Positions 53,874-62,840 of a stretch of DNA of 64,000 nt are shown piece after piece; the first letter of the stretch is position 1; every line of letters begins with the position of its first letter. Made by a program: the position numbers and the translations under genes. The DNA is taken from assembly GCF_009796745.1 (NCBI RefSeq), contig NZ_CP047024.1, forward strand, positions 2,542,001 through 2,606,000, given 5' to 3'. The notes below the pieces were generated by a model. It was not told the origin of the DNA. It saw only the letters and a program-made list of their open reading frames with translations, and ran no database searches. The stretch comes from Paraglaciecola sp. L1A13. Lineage in GTDB: Bacteria > Pseudomonadota > Gammaproteobacteria > Enterobacterales > Alteromonadaceae.

Positions 53874-54803
53874 ATGAATCATGCTGTTAATAATAAATCT
53901 AATGCCACACATAATACTGCGTCGTCGACCGCGTTGAATTTCAAAAAACTCACCACTAAACTACGTCGCAAGACTGGCCAAGCGATAGCCGATTTCAACA
54001 TGATTGAAGAAGGCGATAAGGTAATGGTGTGTTTATCTGGCGGTAAAGACAGTTATACCATGCTGGATATTTTGCTACATATGCAAAAGTCTGCCCCTAT
54101 TAGTTTTTCGATTATAGCGGTCAATTTAGATCAAAAACAGCCCGGATTCCCTGAGCATATACTACCAAACTATCTTGATGATTTAGCTGTCGATTACGCC
54201 ATTATTGAAGAAGATACCTACTCTATCGTTGTAGATAAGGTGCCTGAAGGCAAAACAACGTGTTCATTATGTTCCCGTCTTCGTCGCGGTATTCTGTATA
54301 CCAACGCGGTCAGGCTTGGCGTCACAAAGATTGCACTTGGCCATCATAGAGACGATATGCTCGAGACTCTGTTTTTAAATATGTTTCATAACGGTCGCTT
54401 AAAATCGATGCCACCGAAGTTAACCAGCGACGATGGGCGTAATGTAGTCATACGCCCCCTTGCTTACTGCAGTGAACAAGATATTGCGGATTATGCTTTT
54501 CACAAAGGGTTTCCAATTATTCCGTGCAACCTATGTGGTTCACAGGAAAACCTACAACGTAAGCAAGTTAAAGCAATGTTAGCGCAATGGAATACTCAGT
54601 TTCCTGGCCGAATCGAAACTATGTTTAAAGCGTTGCAAAATGTAGTACCGTCGCACCTAGCAGATCCGACAGCGTTTAATTTTACCGACTTGAGTCAACA
54701 CCAGCTTGGTAACGATGAAGGTGATTTGGCGTTTGATCCCGTTGATTTAAAACCAGTACAAAACTATGACACCCAAGCAGTGTCTATTGTACGCATAGAT
54801 TAG
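53874..54803 (+). CDS. ttcA: tRNA 2-thiocytidine biosynthesis protein
   Basis: 309 residues. PP-loop SGGKDSYT (about 54-61) for ATP, and two CxxC pairs (CSLC about 136, CNLC about 223) that bind the [4Fe-4S] cluster used to thiolate C32 of certain tRNAs. In many gammaproteobacteria ttcA lies near uspE and fnr, as here. Nine bases separate it from the following patatin-like gene. Confidence 0.96.
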   Translation: MNHAVNNKSNATHNTASSTALNFKKLTTKLRRKTGQAIADFNMIEEGDKVMVCLSGGKDSYTMLDILLHMQKSAPISFSIIAVNLDQKQPGFPEHILPNYLDDLAVDYAIIEEDTYSIVVDKVPEGKTTCSLCSRLRRGILYTNAVRLGVTKIALGHHRDDMLETLFLNMFHNGRLKSMPPKLTSDDGRNVVIRPLAYCSEQDIADYAFHKGFPIIPCNLCGSQENLQRKQVKAMLAQWNTQFPGRIETMFKALQNVVPSHLADPTAFNFTDLSQHQLGNDEGDLAFDPVDLKPVQNYDTQAVSIVRID

Positions 54804-54812
54804 GAATAAACT

Positions 54813-55784
54813 GTGAAGATAGGAATTGCCCTCGGTAGCGGCGCAGCTCGCGGATGGGCGCATATCGGCGTCTTACAAGCCCTAGAAGAATTAGGGATTA
54901 AAATTGATGTTGTCGCTGGGTGTTCTATCGGTGCATATGTCGGCGCCGCCTATTCGTCTAACAAACTTGAACCACTTGAGGAATGGGTGCGCAGTTTAAC
55001 CGAATGGCAAGTCTTTGCATTAATGGGCGTAGGTTTGTATCGGGGCGGATTAGTCAGCGGTTTAAAGGTGTTTAAAGCGTTACAGGATAACTTTAGCGAA
55101 GAAACCTTCGAAGAACTATGCAAACCCTTTGCTTGTGTGGCGACTGATCTTTATAGCGGCCGAGAAATTAACTTTCTAACTGGCTCTGTGGTTGATGCTG
55201 TTCGCGCCTCCTGCGCCATCCCTGGGTTATTTCCACCTACAACCTTTAATGACCGCTGGTTAGTCGATGGTGGCGTGGTTAATCCTGTTCCCGTTAATTT
55301 GTGTCGTCATCTAGGGGCCGACATTGTCTTTGCCGTTAACCTAAGTGCTGATTTTCGTCCGCAAACAATGGACAACAACGAAAAAGAACGAGAACGTAAT
55401 CAACAAAAAATCACTGACATGTTCACTAAAAGTCAAAACCACTTATCTAAATGGTTTAAAAGCGATCGTAAAGACAAAGACAGCGACCCTGATAAAGCCG
55501 ACGATCAGGATGACGTCGAATTAAATAGTGAAATTGCTAAACCTCGCGCGGCCAAAAACCACCCTCCCAGTATGATTGGTGTTATGGCAGGCTCATTGGA
55601 TATTCTGCAGGCTCGTGTCACCCGCTCTCGATTAGCAGGAAACCCACCGGATATATTGATAGAGCCTCAATTGCGTGATTTCGGTATGATGGAATTTTAT
55701 CGTGCGGGTGAGTTGATTGAAGAAGGCCGCAATAGCGTAAAACGTATAGCAGACCAAATTCGTTATCAACTGCGCTTAGACTAA
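54813..55784 (+). CDS. Patatin-like phospholipase (RssA family)
   Basis: 323 residues, GTG start nine bases after ttcA. Oxyanion loop GSGAARGWAH (8-17), nucleophile Ser in GCSIG (about 36-40) and catalytic Asp in DGG (about 155-157) form the patatin dyad. A long charged insert (about 185-250, KDKDSDPDKADDQDD) is low-complexity. Probable soluble or membrane-associated lipase; the substrate is unknown. Confidence 0.9.
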   Translation: MKIGIALGSGAARGWAHIGVLQALEELGIKIDVVAGCSIGAYVGAAYSSNKLEPLEEWVRSLTEWQVFALMGVGLYRGGLVSGLKVFKALQDNFSEETFEELCKPFACVATDLYSGREINFLTGSVVDAVRASCAIPGLFPPTTFNDRWLVDGGVVNPVPVNLCRHLGADIVFAVNLSADFRPQTMDNNEKERERNQQKITDMFTKSQNHLSKWFKSDRKDKDSDPDKADDQDDVELNSEIAKPRAAKNHPPSMIGVMAGSLDILQARVTRSRLAGNPPDILIEPQLRDFGMMEFYRAGELIEEGRNSVKRIADQIRYQLRLD

Positions 55785-55907
55785 CTTTTTGATGGTTAAG
55801 ATAAATAGCCAATGCAGCGCATAAACCAATTCAAAGGTCAGATTAAACAATCTATTTGATTAATTTGAATAGATTTATGAATTGTACGTATTTGCTTAAA
55901 ACTCTTC

Positions 55908-56576
55908 TTACTTAGCTGTTCTGGCGGTTATGCGTAACGGAATAGCAGGCAACGACAAACTCTTTTTCTCATCTAACCAGCTTTTTTCAAGCACTAAACG
56001 TCCGTCATTAATATTCAGTCCACTATCTAAAGATTGATTTAAATGCGTGTCAGCAAAATGAACAATCATACCGTCGACAGAAGGCATTAAAAACGATAAA
56101 AAGCTGCCCATGTCATCAAAAAATGTCTGATATTGCTGATACAGTATCTCTATATCCTCAACGCTATATTGCATCTTTAACCACTGCGGCGTCGTTTCGA
56201 GTTGCACTGACATATCACATTGATTCACTGGCTCTTCTATTACAAGGGCAACCGTTGCATTAGCCATCTTTAATGCCTTTTCACTAGGAACGGTAAAACG
56301 TTGCTCAGAAGATACTGTTAAGGGAATATCCAGTTTTTGAGTATGGATATAAGCAGAGCTTATATGGCATAAGTCACCCGTTGTGACATGTTTGAACCCA
56401 AATGCAAACTGCAAAGCACTGTTGTCTTCATCTTGCAATTTCCGAACATGACTATAAAAACTGCTGTAATCGACGTTCAATGAGGCTTGAGGAAATGTAG
56501 ATAGTGCCTCCTGTTCTTCTTGCGCAACTGCAAAGCAGCTTGGAATAATACAAGCTGCAAGTAACCATTTTTTCAT
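55908..56576 (-). CDS. DUF2987-family periplasmic protein
   Basis: 222 residues: signal peptide (about 1-18, SCFAVA) and a soluble domain recognised as DUF2987, known mainly from Shewanella, Vibrio and Alteromonas. No catalytic motif is known. The start overlaps the end of the Bax-like gene by 4 bases (ATGA), so it belongs to that operon. Confidence 0.8.
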   Translation of the reverse strand: MKKWLLAACIIPSCFAVAQEEQEALSTFPQASLNVDYSSFYSHVRKLQDEDNSALQFAFGFKHVTTGDLCHISSAYIHTQKLDIPLTVSSEQRFTVPSEKALKMANATVALVIEEPVNQCDMSVQLETTPQWLKMQYSVEDIEILYQQYQTFFDDMGSFLSFLMPSVDGMIVHFADTHLNQSLDSGLNINDGRLVLEKSWLDEKKSLSLPAIPLRITARTAK

Positions 56577-57433
56577 AAATCCATATGCTCTTTATTGACT
56601 CTCATCATGCTGAGTAATTCATCGATATAGTCTTGCCCACGTTCTGAATAGCTATGCAAACCATGGACTAACGCTTTAGCCGTAATTTGCTTATCTTGTT
56701 CTCGTAGGTTTGCTCTAATATCGCGTAATTCCTGATACGCATAATGTCGATTAAGGTTTTTTATATAGGTTTTAACTGCGTGAGATAAGTCTTTAAACTT
56801 AGCCACTTCGTGCACAGTACCCTCGTTACGGCGTTTAGGCACAAAACCACACCCTTTTTTAAAACACCATAATCCGAAAAAATTATAGCCTTTACGGGCA
56901 AATCGCGACGTGCCCCACCCTGATTCATTCGCGGCTTGAATAAGGACCAATTCGGCTGGGATCATGTCTACGCGTTTAAGCAACACCGCCATAGACTCTT
57001 GATTAGACAGCGTCTTATCAACTTTGTAGTCTCGGCGTAAGCGCTTTAACAGCTTAACACTAAACGGGCTTAATTTGGCCTGTTGATCAAGTTGTTGCGC
57101 CATGCTGATAACCGCTTTGCGTTTAATTAAGGTAATGTCATTTTGGCGATTAATTTCAGGTAATAAATACGCAAAAAAAGCACGCTTTTTATCTGTTATA
57201 TCTTCATATTTTTTAAAATTAGGGATTTTTTTAGAAGCTGTAGCATCCGGCAATGCTTGGGGCTTTCCCGCTAAATCGTCGATCAGAATACGTAGCTCTG
57301 CATCGTCCAGATGTAACGCGGTATCTGGCAATTGAGATTCAAAATAATTGTCAGCGGTATACATAATGCCAAATAGCATTAGTGCGACCGCAAAGTAGCG
57401 AAATTTGTGTAGTAAGTTGTAAGTGTTAGGCAT
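56573..57433 (-). CDS. Bax-like protein with glucosaminidase domain
   Basis: 286 residues from ATG 57433, which overlaps the preceding stop as ATGCCTAA; an upstream start at 57478 lies inside the preceding gene and is less likely. One membrane helix (about 15-30), a linker, then a glucosaminidase (GH73-like) domain with the catalytic glutamate in QAANESGWGTSRFA. Likely acts on peptidoglycan in the periplasm. Confidence 0.86.
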   Translation of the reverse strand: MPNTYNLLHKFRYFAVALMLFGIMYTADNYFESQLPDTALHLDDAELRILIDDLAGKPQALPDATASKKIPNFKKYEDITDKKRAFFAYLLPEINRQNDITLIKRKAVISMAQQLDQQAKLSPFSVKLLKRLRRDYKVDKTLSNQESMAVLLKRVDMIPAELVLIQAANESGWGTSRFARKGYNFFGLWCFKKGCGFVPKRRNEGTVHEVAKFKDLSHAVKTYIKNLNRHYAYQELRDIRANLREQDKQITAKALVHGLHSYSERGQDYIDELLSMMRVNKEHMDL

Positions 57434-58169
57434 AGAAAACCGAATCTTTTTTATCTGTATTAGTAGAAGGTTGTCCAATTACTTCAACACCGAATAAGGT
57501 ACGGTACAACACGCCTTTAGTATGAAGATACCAAGGAACAAGCCAAATCAGTGCAATTCCAAAGGTAAATAGACCCGCAATAAATAACATGAAAGACACA
57601 ATATAAAACTGGCTCAACGGCATCCAATATCGATTAAAAACACGCATTGACATTAAAATTGCTTGGCTGGGTCGATATTTTTTTTCTACCAACAACACCA
57701 ACGCAAAGCCTGTAGACATTGCCAAATAGATACCCGGTAAGATATATAGCGCAATACCTAAGTTAACCAATGCACCTAACATTAAGGCACAAAAAATCAA
57801 CATCGCGGATGCTGCTAAACGTTTTACCAACCCTATAAAAGTGGTTTTTAAACCTACGCTATGGCTGATGCCCATCATCATCAAGGCCGTAATAAGAGGT
57901 GTGGTGATCAAGGTGAATAGAAGGTTTAAGCCAAAGCTCAATGATACTGAAGGTTTTTGTAAATCATCGATACTGACAAAATGCCCTATTAACATCAGCA
58001 GCAACAATATCATACCTAACGTAAACAATCCGCCTTGCAAAATACTGTAAAAATGTTGCTTTGATAGCGTCCAACCTTCTTTTGCGCACGCGCTTAAATC
58101 AAGTGTCGTTTCGCCGATAAGCGTTTTGTCGATGTTGCCACCTTGCGTGTGTTTGTTCTGTTGTTCCAC
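57426..58169 (-). CDS. Six-helix membrane protein of unknown function
   Basis: 247 residues: a soluble N-terminal region of about 30 residues, then six membrane segments, and a polar end. The pattern resembles the BPSS1780/DUF975-like families of small integral membrane proteins, but the match is by topology only. Overlaps the Bax-like gene by 8 bases (57426-57433), so the three genes down to 55908 form one operon. Confidence 0.75.
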   Translation of the reverse strand: MEQQNKHTQGGNIDKTLIGETTLDLSACAKEGWTLSKQHFYSILQGGLFTLGMILLLLMLIGHFVSIDDLQKPSVSLSFGLNLLFTLITTPLITALMMMGISHSVGLKTTFIGLVKRLAASAMLIFCALMLGALVNLGIALYILPGIYLAMSTGFALVLLVEKKYRPSQAILMSMRVFNRYWMPLSQFYIVSFMLFIAGLFTFGIALIWLVPWYLHTKGVLYRTLFGVEVIGQPSTNTDKKDSVFYA

Positions 58170-58276
58170 AAATTACCCTTTAAATAACCGCAACCGATAT
58201 AATACCCGAACTTTACAGCCTGAGGGAAACTCCTCGAGTGAAAATAGCGAGCCGATATATTTTCTCGATAAACTAA

Positions 58277-58912
58277 TTATGCTAAAACCAGTTTTGCAGC
58301 CAATATTAATAACACGGCGCCCATCACTCTATCGAACCAGTGGCTATATTGACCTATGAAGGCGCGCACCTTACGCGTACTAAGCAAATATGACAAAAAG
58401 CAAAACCAAATTCCTGTGGCTACAGCTAAGTACAAACCGTATACCAACTTCACGCCGAAGGGCGTATCAGCTGACACGGCAACGGCGAACACCGAAAGAA
58501 AAAACAACGTAGCCTTGGGGTTTAGACCGTTCGTTAAAAAGCCTACTGCAAACGCTTTTTTATCGCTGATCATTTTTAAATCAGTGCTATTTTTCACCCC
58601 GTCACTGGTGTTTGGGGCTGGACTTCGAATGGCACCAATTGCAATATAAACGAGATATGCAGCAGCTAAGTAACTAAATATTTTAAATACCATGGGATTC
58701 GTTTTCAGTAATAACCCAATACCCAATAACGAATAGGTTACATGTAATAATATTGCGGCCCCCACACCGATGCTAGTGATCATCGCTAGTCTGCGACCGT
58801 AATTGATGCTGTGCTTCAATACGATTGCAAAGTCAGGCCCTGGGCTAGCCACGGCTAATAAGTGTACAGCGGCAATCGTTAAAAACTCCCCCCAATATAG
58901 ACTTAGATCCAC
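58277..58912 (-). CDS. LysE/RhtB-family amino acid exporter
   Basis: 211 residues, six membrane helices, with the family motif SPGPDFAIVLKHSINYG near the start (about 24-40) and GFLTNGLNPKATLFF in the middle. Exports amino acids or derivatives such as homoserine lactone. It starts one base after the sirtuin gene stop, so the two are co-transcribed. Confidence 0.9.
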   Translation of the reverse strand: MDLSLYWGEFLTIAAVHLLAVASPGPDFAIVLKHSINYGRRLAMITSIGVGAAILLHVTYSLLGIGLLLKTNPMVFKIFSYLAAAYLVYIAIGAIRSPAPNTSDGVKNSTDLKMISDKKAFAVGFLTNGLNPKATLFFLSVFAVAVSADTPFGVKLVYGLYLAVATGIWFCFLSYLLSTRKVRAFIGQYSHWFDRVMGAVLLILAAKLVLA

Positions 58913-58913
58913 C

Positions 58914-59669
58914 TTATGATTCCTTGACGTTTTGTGTTAAATATTGCGCTACAACCAAACTGGCTATTCCATAATGTGTCTCTTTGAAATCGTTGTTTAC
59001 TTCGCTTGGTTGCAAATTTAATTCCACTGTATGCGCACCGTGATAGTTAGCACGTTGAACTAAGCCTGCCGCTGGGTAAACATTGCCAGAGGTGCCAATA
59101 GAGATAAAAACATCAGCATCAGCAATGGCATGTTCAATTTCATCCATATAAAATGGCATCTCACCAAACCATACAATGTCCGGCCTAATGCGCTGAGGTG
59201 GATTACAGCATGTGCAGCGCGAAGCTCCGTCAAAGCTTCCAGTCATAGAGAAACTTCGTTGACTATGACAGCATCTTGCTCGTAACAATTCACCGTGCAT
59301 ATGCAATACATTTTGGCTGCCCGCGCGCTCATGTAAATCATCAACATTTTGGGTAATAATTAATACAGTACCTTTGTGGACACTCTCAAATTTAGCCAAT
59401 GCATGATGAGCTGCATTAGGGATAACCTCATTGCTCTGCAACTGTGCTCGTCGTAGATTATAAAATCGATAGACTAACTCAGGATCACGTAAAAATGCCT
59501 CAGGGGTCGCCACATCTTCGATAGAATGTTCTTCCCATAGACCGTTATTATCACGGAATGTGCGCAATCCAGATTCAGCTGATATTCCAGCCCCCGTTAA
59601 GACCACTACTTTCGCAAGCGGGGTAATTCCCTCCCAAAATACGTGATCAGTCTGATGGTTTATTGACAC
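58914..59669 (-). CDS. cobB: Sirtuin, NAD-dependent protein deacylase
   Basis: 251 residues. NAD motif GAGISAESGLRTFRD (about 26-40), QNVDDLHERAG with the key Gln-Asn and Asp, catalytic His in HGEL, and a zinc site built from C131-C132 and C150/C152-C153 (RCCHSQ and RCTCCNP), closer-spaced than usual. Removes acyl groups from lysines. The GNAT fusion at 3713 is the only acetyltransferase candidate in the window, but a link is not shown. Confidence 0.92.
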   Translation of the reverse strand: MSINHQTDHVFWEGITPLAKVVVLTGAGISAESGLRTFRDNNGLWEEHSIEDVATPEAFLRDPELVYRFYNLRRAQLQSNEVIPNAAHHALAKFESVHKGTVLIITQNVDDLHERAGSQNVLHMHGELLRARCCHSQRSFSMTGSFDGASRCTCCNPPQRIRPDIVWFGEMPFYMDEIEHAIADADVFISIGTSGNVYPAAGLVQRANYHGAHTVELNLQPSEVNNDFKETHYGIASLVVAQYLTQNVKES

Positions 59670-60044
59670 AAATTCCTCTTTAATTTTCTTTCAGGGCGGA
59701 CTAAAACGCTATTTTATGCCATAACCTCAACCCCACGATTAGTGAATGCAAGCACTGCCACTAAATACGGTATATTGACATAAGCTTTCAAAACATACGT
59801 TGTGGTTATTATGCCTTAATACTTTAAGGGTAAAAAGTCAGGTTTTGTGCAATATACACTGAACATTAGCTTATAAGTTTAATCAGCGGTGCGGGTTTTA
59901 TTTCATTTGAGCTTAGCCACTGTTTATAAAAATACTCAACCTTCATTATCAACTTAGATAGCGATAACATTTTCGCTGATATTTCCTTTATGCAACATAA
60001 TTGGTATAAGCTATATAGCCTTTTTACATTGTGAACACTCTATT
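59670..60044 (+). other. Gene-free divergent promoter region
   Basis: Separates cobB and the RpiR gene. An inverted repeat AGCGATAACATTTTCGCT (about 59959-59976) lies 70 bases before the RpiR start and could be its operator. No gene seen. Confidence 0.4.
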
Positions 60045-60863
60045 TTGGCAAAAATTCCGTTTATTGATCGTATAGAACAGCAATACCAAGAACTCTCTCC
60101 TAATGCGCGGTTAATTGCTGATCATCTTAAACATACCCCCCTTGATGTATTGAGTTGTTCGGTAGCTGAAATAGCCCATAAAACACATACATCTAAAGCA
60201 ACCGTGAGTCGTTTTTTTCGTCAACTTGGTTATGACTCTCACTCTGATGCAAAACAAGAGCTCAATGCATTTAGGGCCAATGGCTACCCTATGTACATGG
60301 AATCAGACCAAGGCGGTGCATTAAGTCGAGAAATACAGCGAATCGAACAAACTTGGAGCAATCTGGATCAGGTGCAGTTAAATGCGCTTATACAATCGAT
60401 ATGCAAAGCGTCTCGGATCACGCTTATTGGCTTTCGGAACAGCTATCCGGTGGCACTACATTTTCGCCAGCAGTTGCTACAGATCCGGAGTAAGGTGCGT
60501 CTTCTTCCCCAACCTGGGCAGACATTAAGTGAAGAACTGCGTGATATTAGTGAAGATGAACTGGTCATTTTAATAGGTTTTCGCCGTAGACCTAAAATAT
60601 TCAAACCTTTGCTTAACAAAATTCAACACCACAACGTAGCCCTACTAGCGGATCCGTCAGGTCAAATATACGCGGAACAAGTTAAACAATTAATTATCTG
60701 CCAACTTGGTCAAGAGCAAGCGCTTGATAGTTACGCGGCGCCAATGAGTGTTATTTCTATAATTTGTAATCAGGTATTTACCTTACTCGGTAACTCCTCA
60801 GATAAACGGATCAGCGAAATATCGTCTCTTTATGAAGAATTAGATGAACTCGAAAAACGTTAA
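60045..60863 (+). CDS. RpiR-family transcriptional regulator
   Basis: 272 residues. N-terminal helix-turn-helix (about 1-75, STVSRFFRQLGYDSHSDAK-like segment TSKATVSRFFRQLGY) and a C-terminal SIS sugar-phosphate domain (LIGFRNSYPVALHFRQQL). TTG start at 60045; a nearby GTG is out of frame. The sensor domain suggests a sugar phosphate or similar ligand, yet neighbours are a fumarase and an amidase. It is not a close match to HexR. Confidence 0.88.
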   Translation: MAKIPFIDRIEQQYQELSPNARLIADHLKHTPLDVLSCSVAEIAHKTHTSKATVSRFFRQLGYDSHSDAKQELNAFRANGYPMYMESDQGGALSREIQRIEQTWSNLDQVQLNALIQSICKASRITLIGFRNSYPVALHFRQQLLQIRSKVRLLPQPGQTLSEELRDISEDELVILIGFRRRPKIFKPLLNKIQHHNVALLADPSGQIYAEQVKQLIICQLGQEQALDSYAAPMSVISIICNQVFTLLGNSSDKRISEISSLYEELDELEKR

Positions 60864-61270
60864 ACTGGCTGAATCGGTAATTGAACCTAGTCTTAAACGT
60901 GCATACTCTTGATAAAGTTTCTTACCCCACCAACTAAAATAATTGTTGTACAGCCCACCTTGAAAGATCAATTATTACACCAAGAACTATAGTAGCGGCG
61001 GATACTTTTTCTAATGATAAAGTGTCCCTTATTAAACTGGGGATATGCTAAATATCGTAGCATACGCAAATTTTTAGTTTGCTTAATAGACGCGAAAGGT
61101 AAACGCTATCATTTGTCTAATTTTCAGTCGCCAGCTTGTCACTATTTACATGGCGCCTGATCGTGAATAGTGCCTATCCTAGCAAGGGTTATACCCCACT
61201 GTTGACAATGCCACTGCTAAAATTATTAGCCGATGAAATCCCTATAGACACAAAAGACTAAGGAAAAACC
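60864..61270 (+). other. Mostly gene-free stretch with a short frame before fumC
   Basis: A frame ending TAA at 61259-61261, just before fumC, could encode about 33 residues from a GTG at 61163 (VNSAYPSKGYTPLLTMPLLK). No ribosome site and no family; I leave it uncalled. Otherwise no signal. Confidence 0.35.
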
Positions 61271-62605
61271 ATGCAATCGCCTGAAATCGAAAAGCCTATA
61301 TTATACAAAGAGCAAACCGCCCTCGCCTTAGAGAATTTTAGGATCAGCGGAACCCCCATGCCAAGTGAGTTCATCCATGCTCTTGCGCTAATAAAAGCCA
61401 GTGCGGCAAAAGCGAATGCTGAACATGCGGGCCTAAATGACGAGATAGCCATAGATATACAGCGAGCGGCGATGGAAGTCGCAGAGGGTAAGCATGACGA
61501 TGCCTTTATGGTTGACGTATTTCAAACGGGCTCAGGTACCAGCACTAATATGAATGTTAACGAGGTTATTGCGACGCTGGCCACTGAGAAGCTTGGTAAG
61601 CCCGTTCACCCTAACGACCATGTGAACATGGGGCAAAGCTCAAATGACGTTATTCCTAGCGCCATTCATGTCAGCGCCACTCTAGCAATTAGCCGAGAAC
61701 TCATACCTGCATTACAAAGCTTAATGTCAGCAATTGATGCGAAAAGTATTTTATACCGCGAGACGGTGAAGACTGGTCGTACGCATTTAATGGATGCAAT
61801 GCCCATCACACTCGGGCAAGAGCTAAGTGGATGGAGCAAGCAAATTCAATTCGCCATAACGCGTTTAATAGAAGTACTGCCGCGAATTTCTGCGCTTGCT
61901 CTCGGGGGCACTGCTGTAGGTACGGGCGTAAATACCCATCCTGATTTTGCCCACTCAGCTTGTCGTGGACTGAGTCAACTCACCGGATTACGTTTTCTGC
62001 CTGCAGATAACTTTTTTGCAGCGATAAGTAGCCAAGATACGGCCGTCGAAGTCAGCGGACATCTAAACACGTTAGCAGTGAGTTTGATGAAAATATGCAA
62101 CGACCTTCGCTGGATGAATAGCGGACCGCTTACAGGATTGGGCGAAATATCGCTGGAAAAATTACAAGCAGGTAGCAGTATTATGCCAGGCAAAGTAAAT
62201 CCCGTTATTCCTGAAGCTGTTGCCATGGTCTGCGCGCAAGTGATGGGCTACCATCAGAGTATTACCATTGCTGGACAATCGGGTAACTTCCAGCTCAATA
62301 CCATGTTGCCCCTTATCGGTTTTAACCTACTCAGTAGCTTAAGTTTGTTGACCAACGGGATCTGTGCACTAACCCATAAAGCCATTGTACCGATGAAAGC
62401 CAATATCGATAAAATGGCACAATCGCTAAGTATGAATCCAATATTGGTTACCGCGTTGAATAGCAAAGTAGGCTACGAACAAGGCGCTCTTATCGCAAAA
62501 GCAGCCTACGAACAAAAACGACCTGTGGTCGATGTAGCAGCTGAAATGACAGATATTCCAATCGAAACACTGCGGACACTGTTAGATCCTAAATCAATGA
62601 CATAA
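61271..62605 (+). CDS. fumC: Class II fumarate hydratase (FumC-type)
   Basis: 444 residues, about 20 shorter at the N-terminus than E. coli FumC (467). Motifs QTGSGTSTNMNVNEV, SSNDVIPSAIH, the catalytic-loop signature GSSIMPGKVNPVIPE and GQSGNFQLN. Fe-independent conversion of fumarate and malate. The FRISGTPMP segment matches FumC (FRISTEKMP). Aspartase or argininosuccinate lyase are less likely. AGGAAAAACC lies before the ATG. Confidence 0.88.
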   Translation: MQSPEIEKPILYKEQTALALENFRISGTPMPSEFIHALALIKASAAKANAEHAGLNDEIAIDIQRAAMEVAEGKHDDAFMVDVFQTGSGTSTNMNVNEVIATLATEKLGKPVHPNDHVNMGQSSNDVIPSAIHVSATLAISRELIPALQSLMSAIDAKSILYRETVKTGRTHLMDAMPITLGQELSGWSKQIQFAITRLIEVLPRISALALGGTAVGTGVNTHPDFAHSACRGLSQLTGLRFLPADNFFAAISSQDTAVEVSGHLNTLAVSLMKICNDLRWMNSGPLTGLGEISLEKLQAGSSIMPGKVNPVIPEAVAMVCAQVMGYHQSITIAGQSGNFQLNTMLPLIGFNLLSSLSLLTNGICALTHKAIVPMKANIDKMAQSLSMNPILVTALNSKVGYEQGALIAKAAYEQKRPVVDVAAEMTDIPIETLRTLLDPKSMT

Positions 62606-62662
62606 CAGAGTATCAATATGAAAAGGATGAGAAAAGTATAAGGGGTAAAGTGCCCTTACTTG

Positions 62663-62698
62663 TTTCACAATAAAAAATTAAAATTTGTTATTGTGAAA
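62663..62698. repeat. Inverted repeat downstream of fumC
   Basis: TTTCACAATAA (62663-62673) and TTATTGTGAAA (62688-62698), perfect 11-bp arms with a 14-base AT loop, 58 bases past the fumC stop. Confidence 0.6.
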
Positions 62699-62767
62699 TT
62701 GTCTCAGCACTTGATTATAAAGTGATAATTATTAAAAAATTGTTAAATCTTGCAATATACTCATTAT

Positions 62768-62809
62768 AACAAATGTTTCTCTTGACTATTAGGTGAAACA
62801 TTTGTTTCA
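62768..62809. promoter_or_regulatory. Paired palindromes, probable operator of the amidase gene
   Basis: AACAAATGTTTC (62768-62779) is the exact inverse of GAAACATTTGTT (62795-62806), and the second copy lies inside a 16-base palindrome TGAAACATTTGTTTCA (62794-62809). The pair spans the likely start region of the amidase. The binding protein is unknown. Confidence 0.6.
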
Positions 62810-62840
62810 TATAAGACCACTTAGTCAACTTTTAAGATCC

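Noticed and set aside
61163..61261. Short GTG-started frame directly before fumC
   Set aside because: No ribosome site, no family, and it could be a chance frame; left as a note only.
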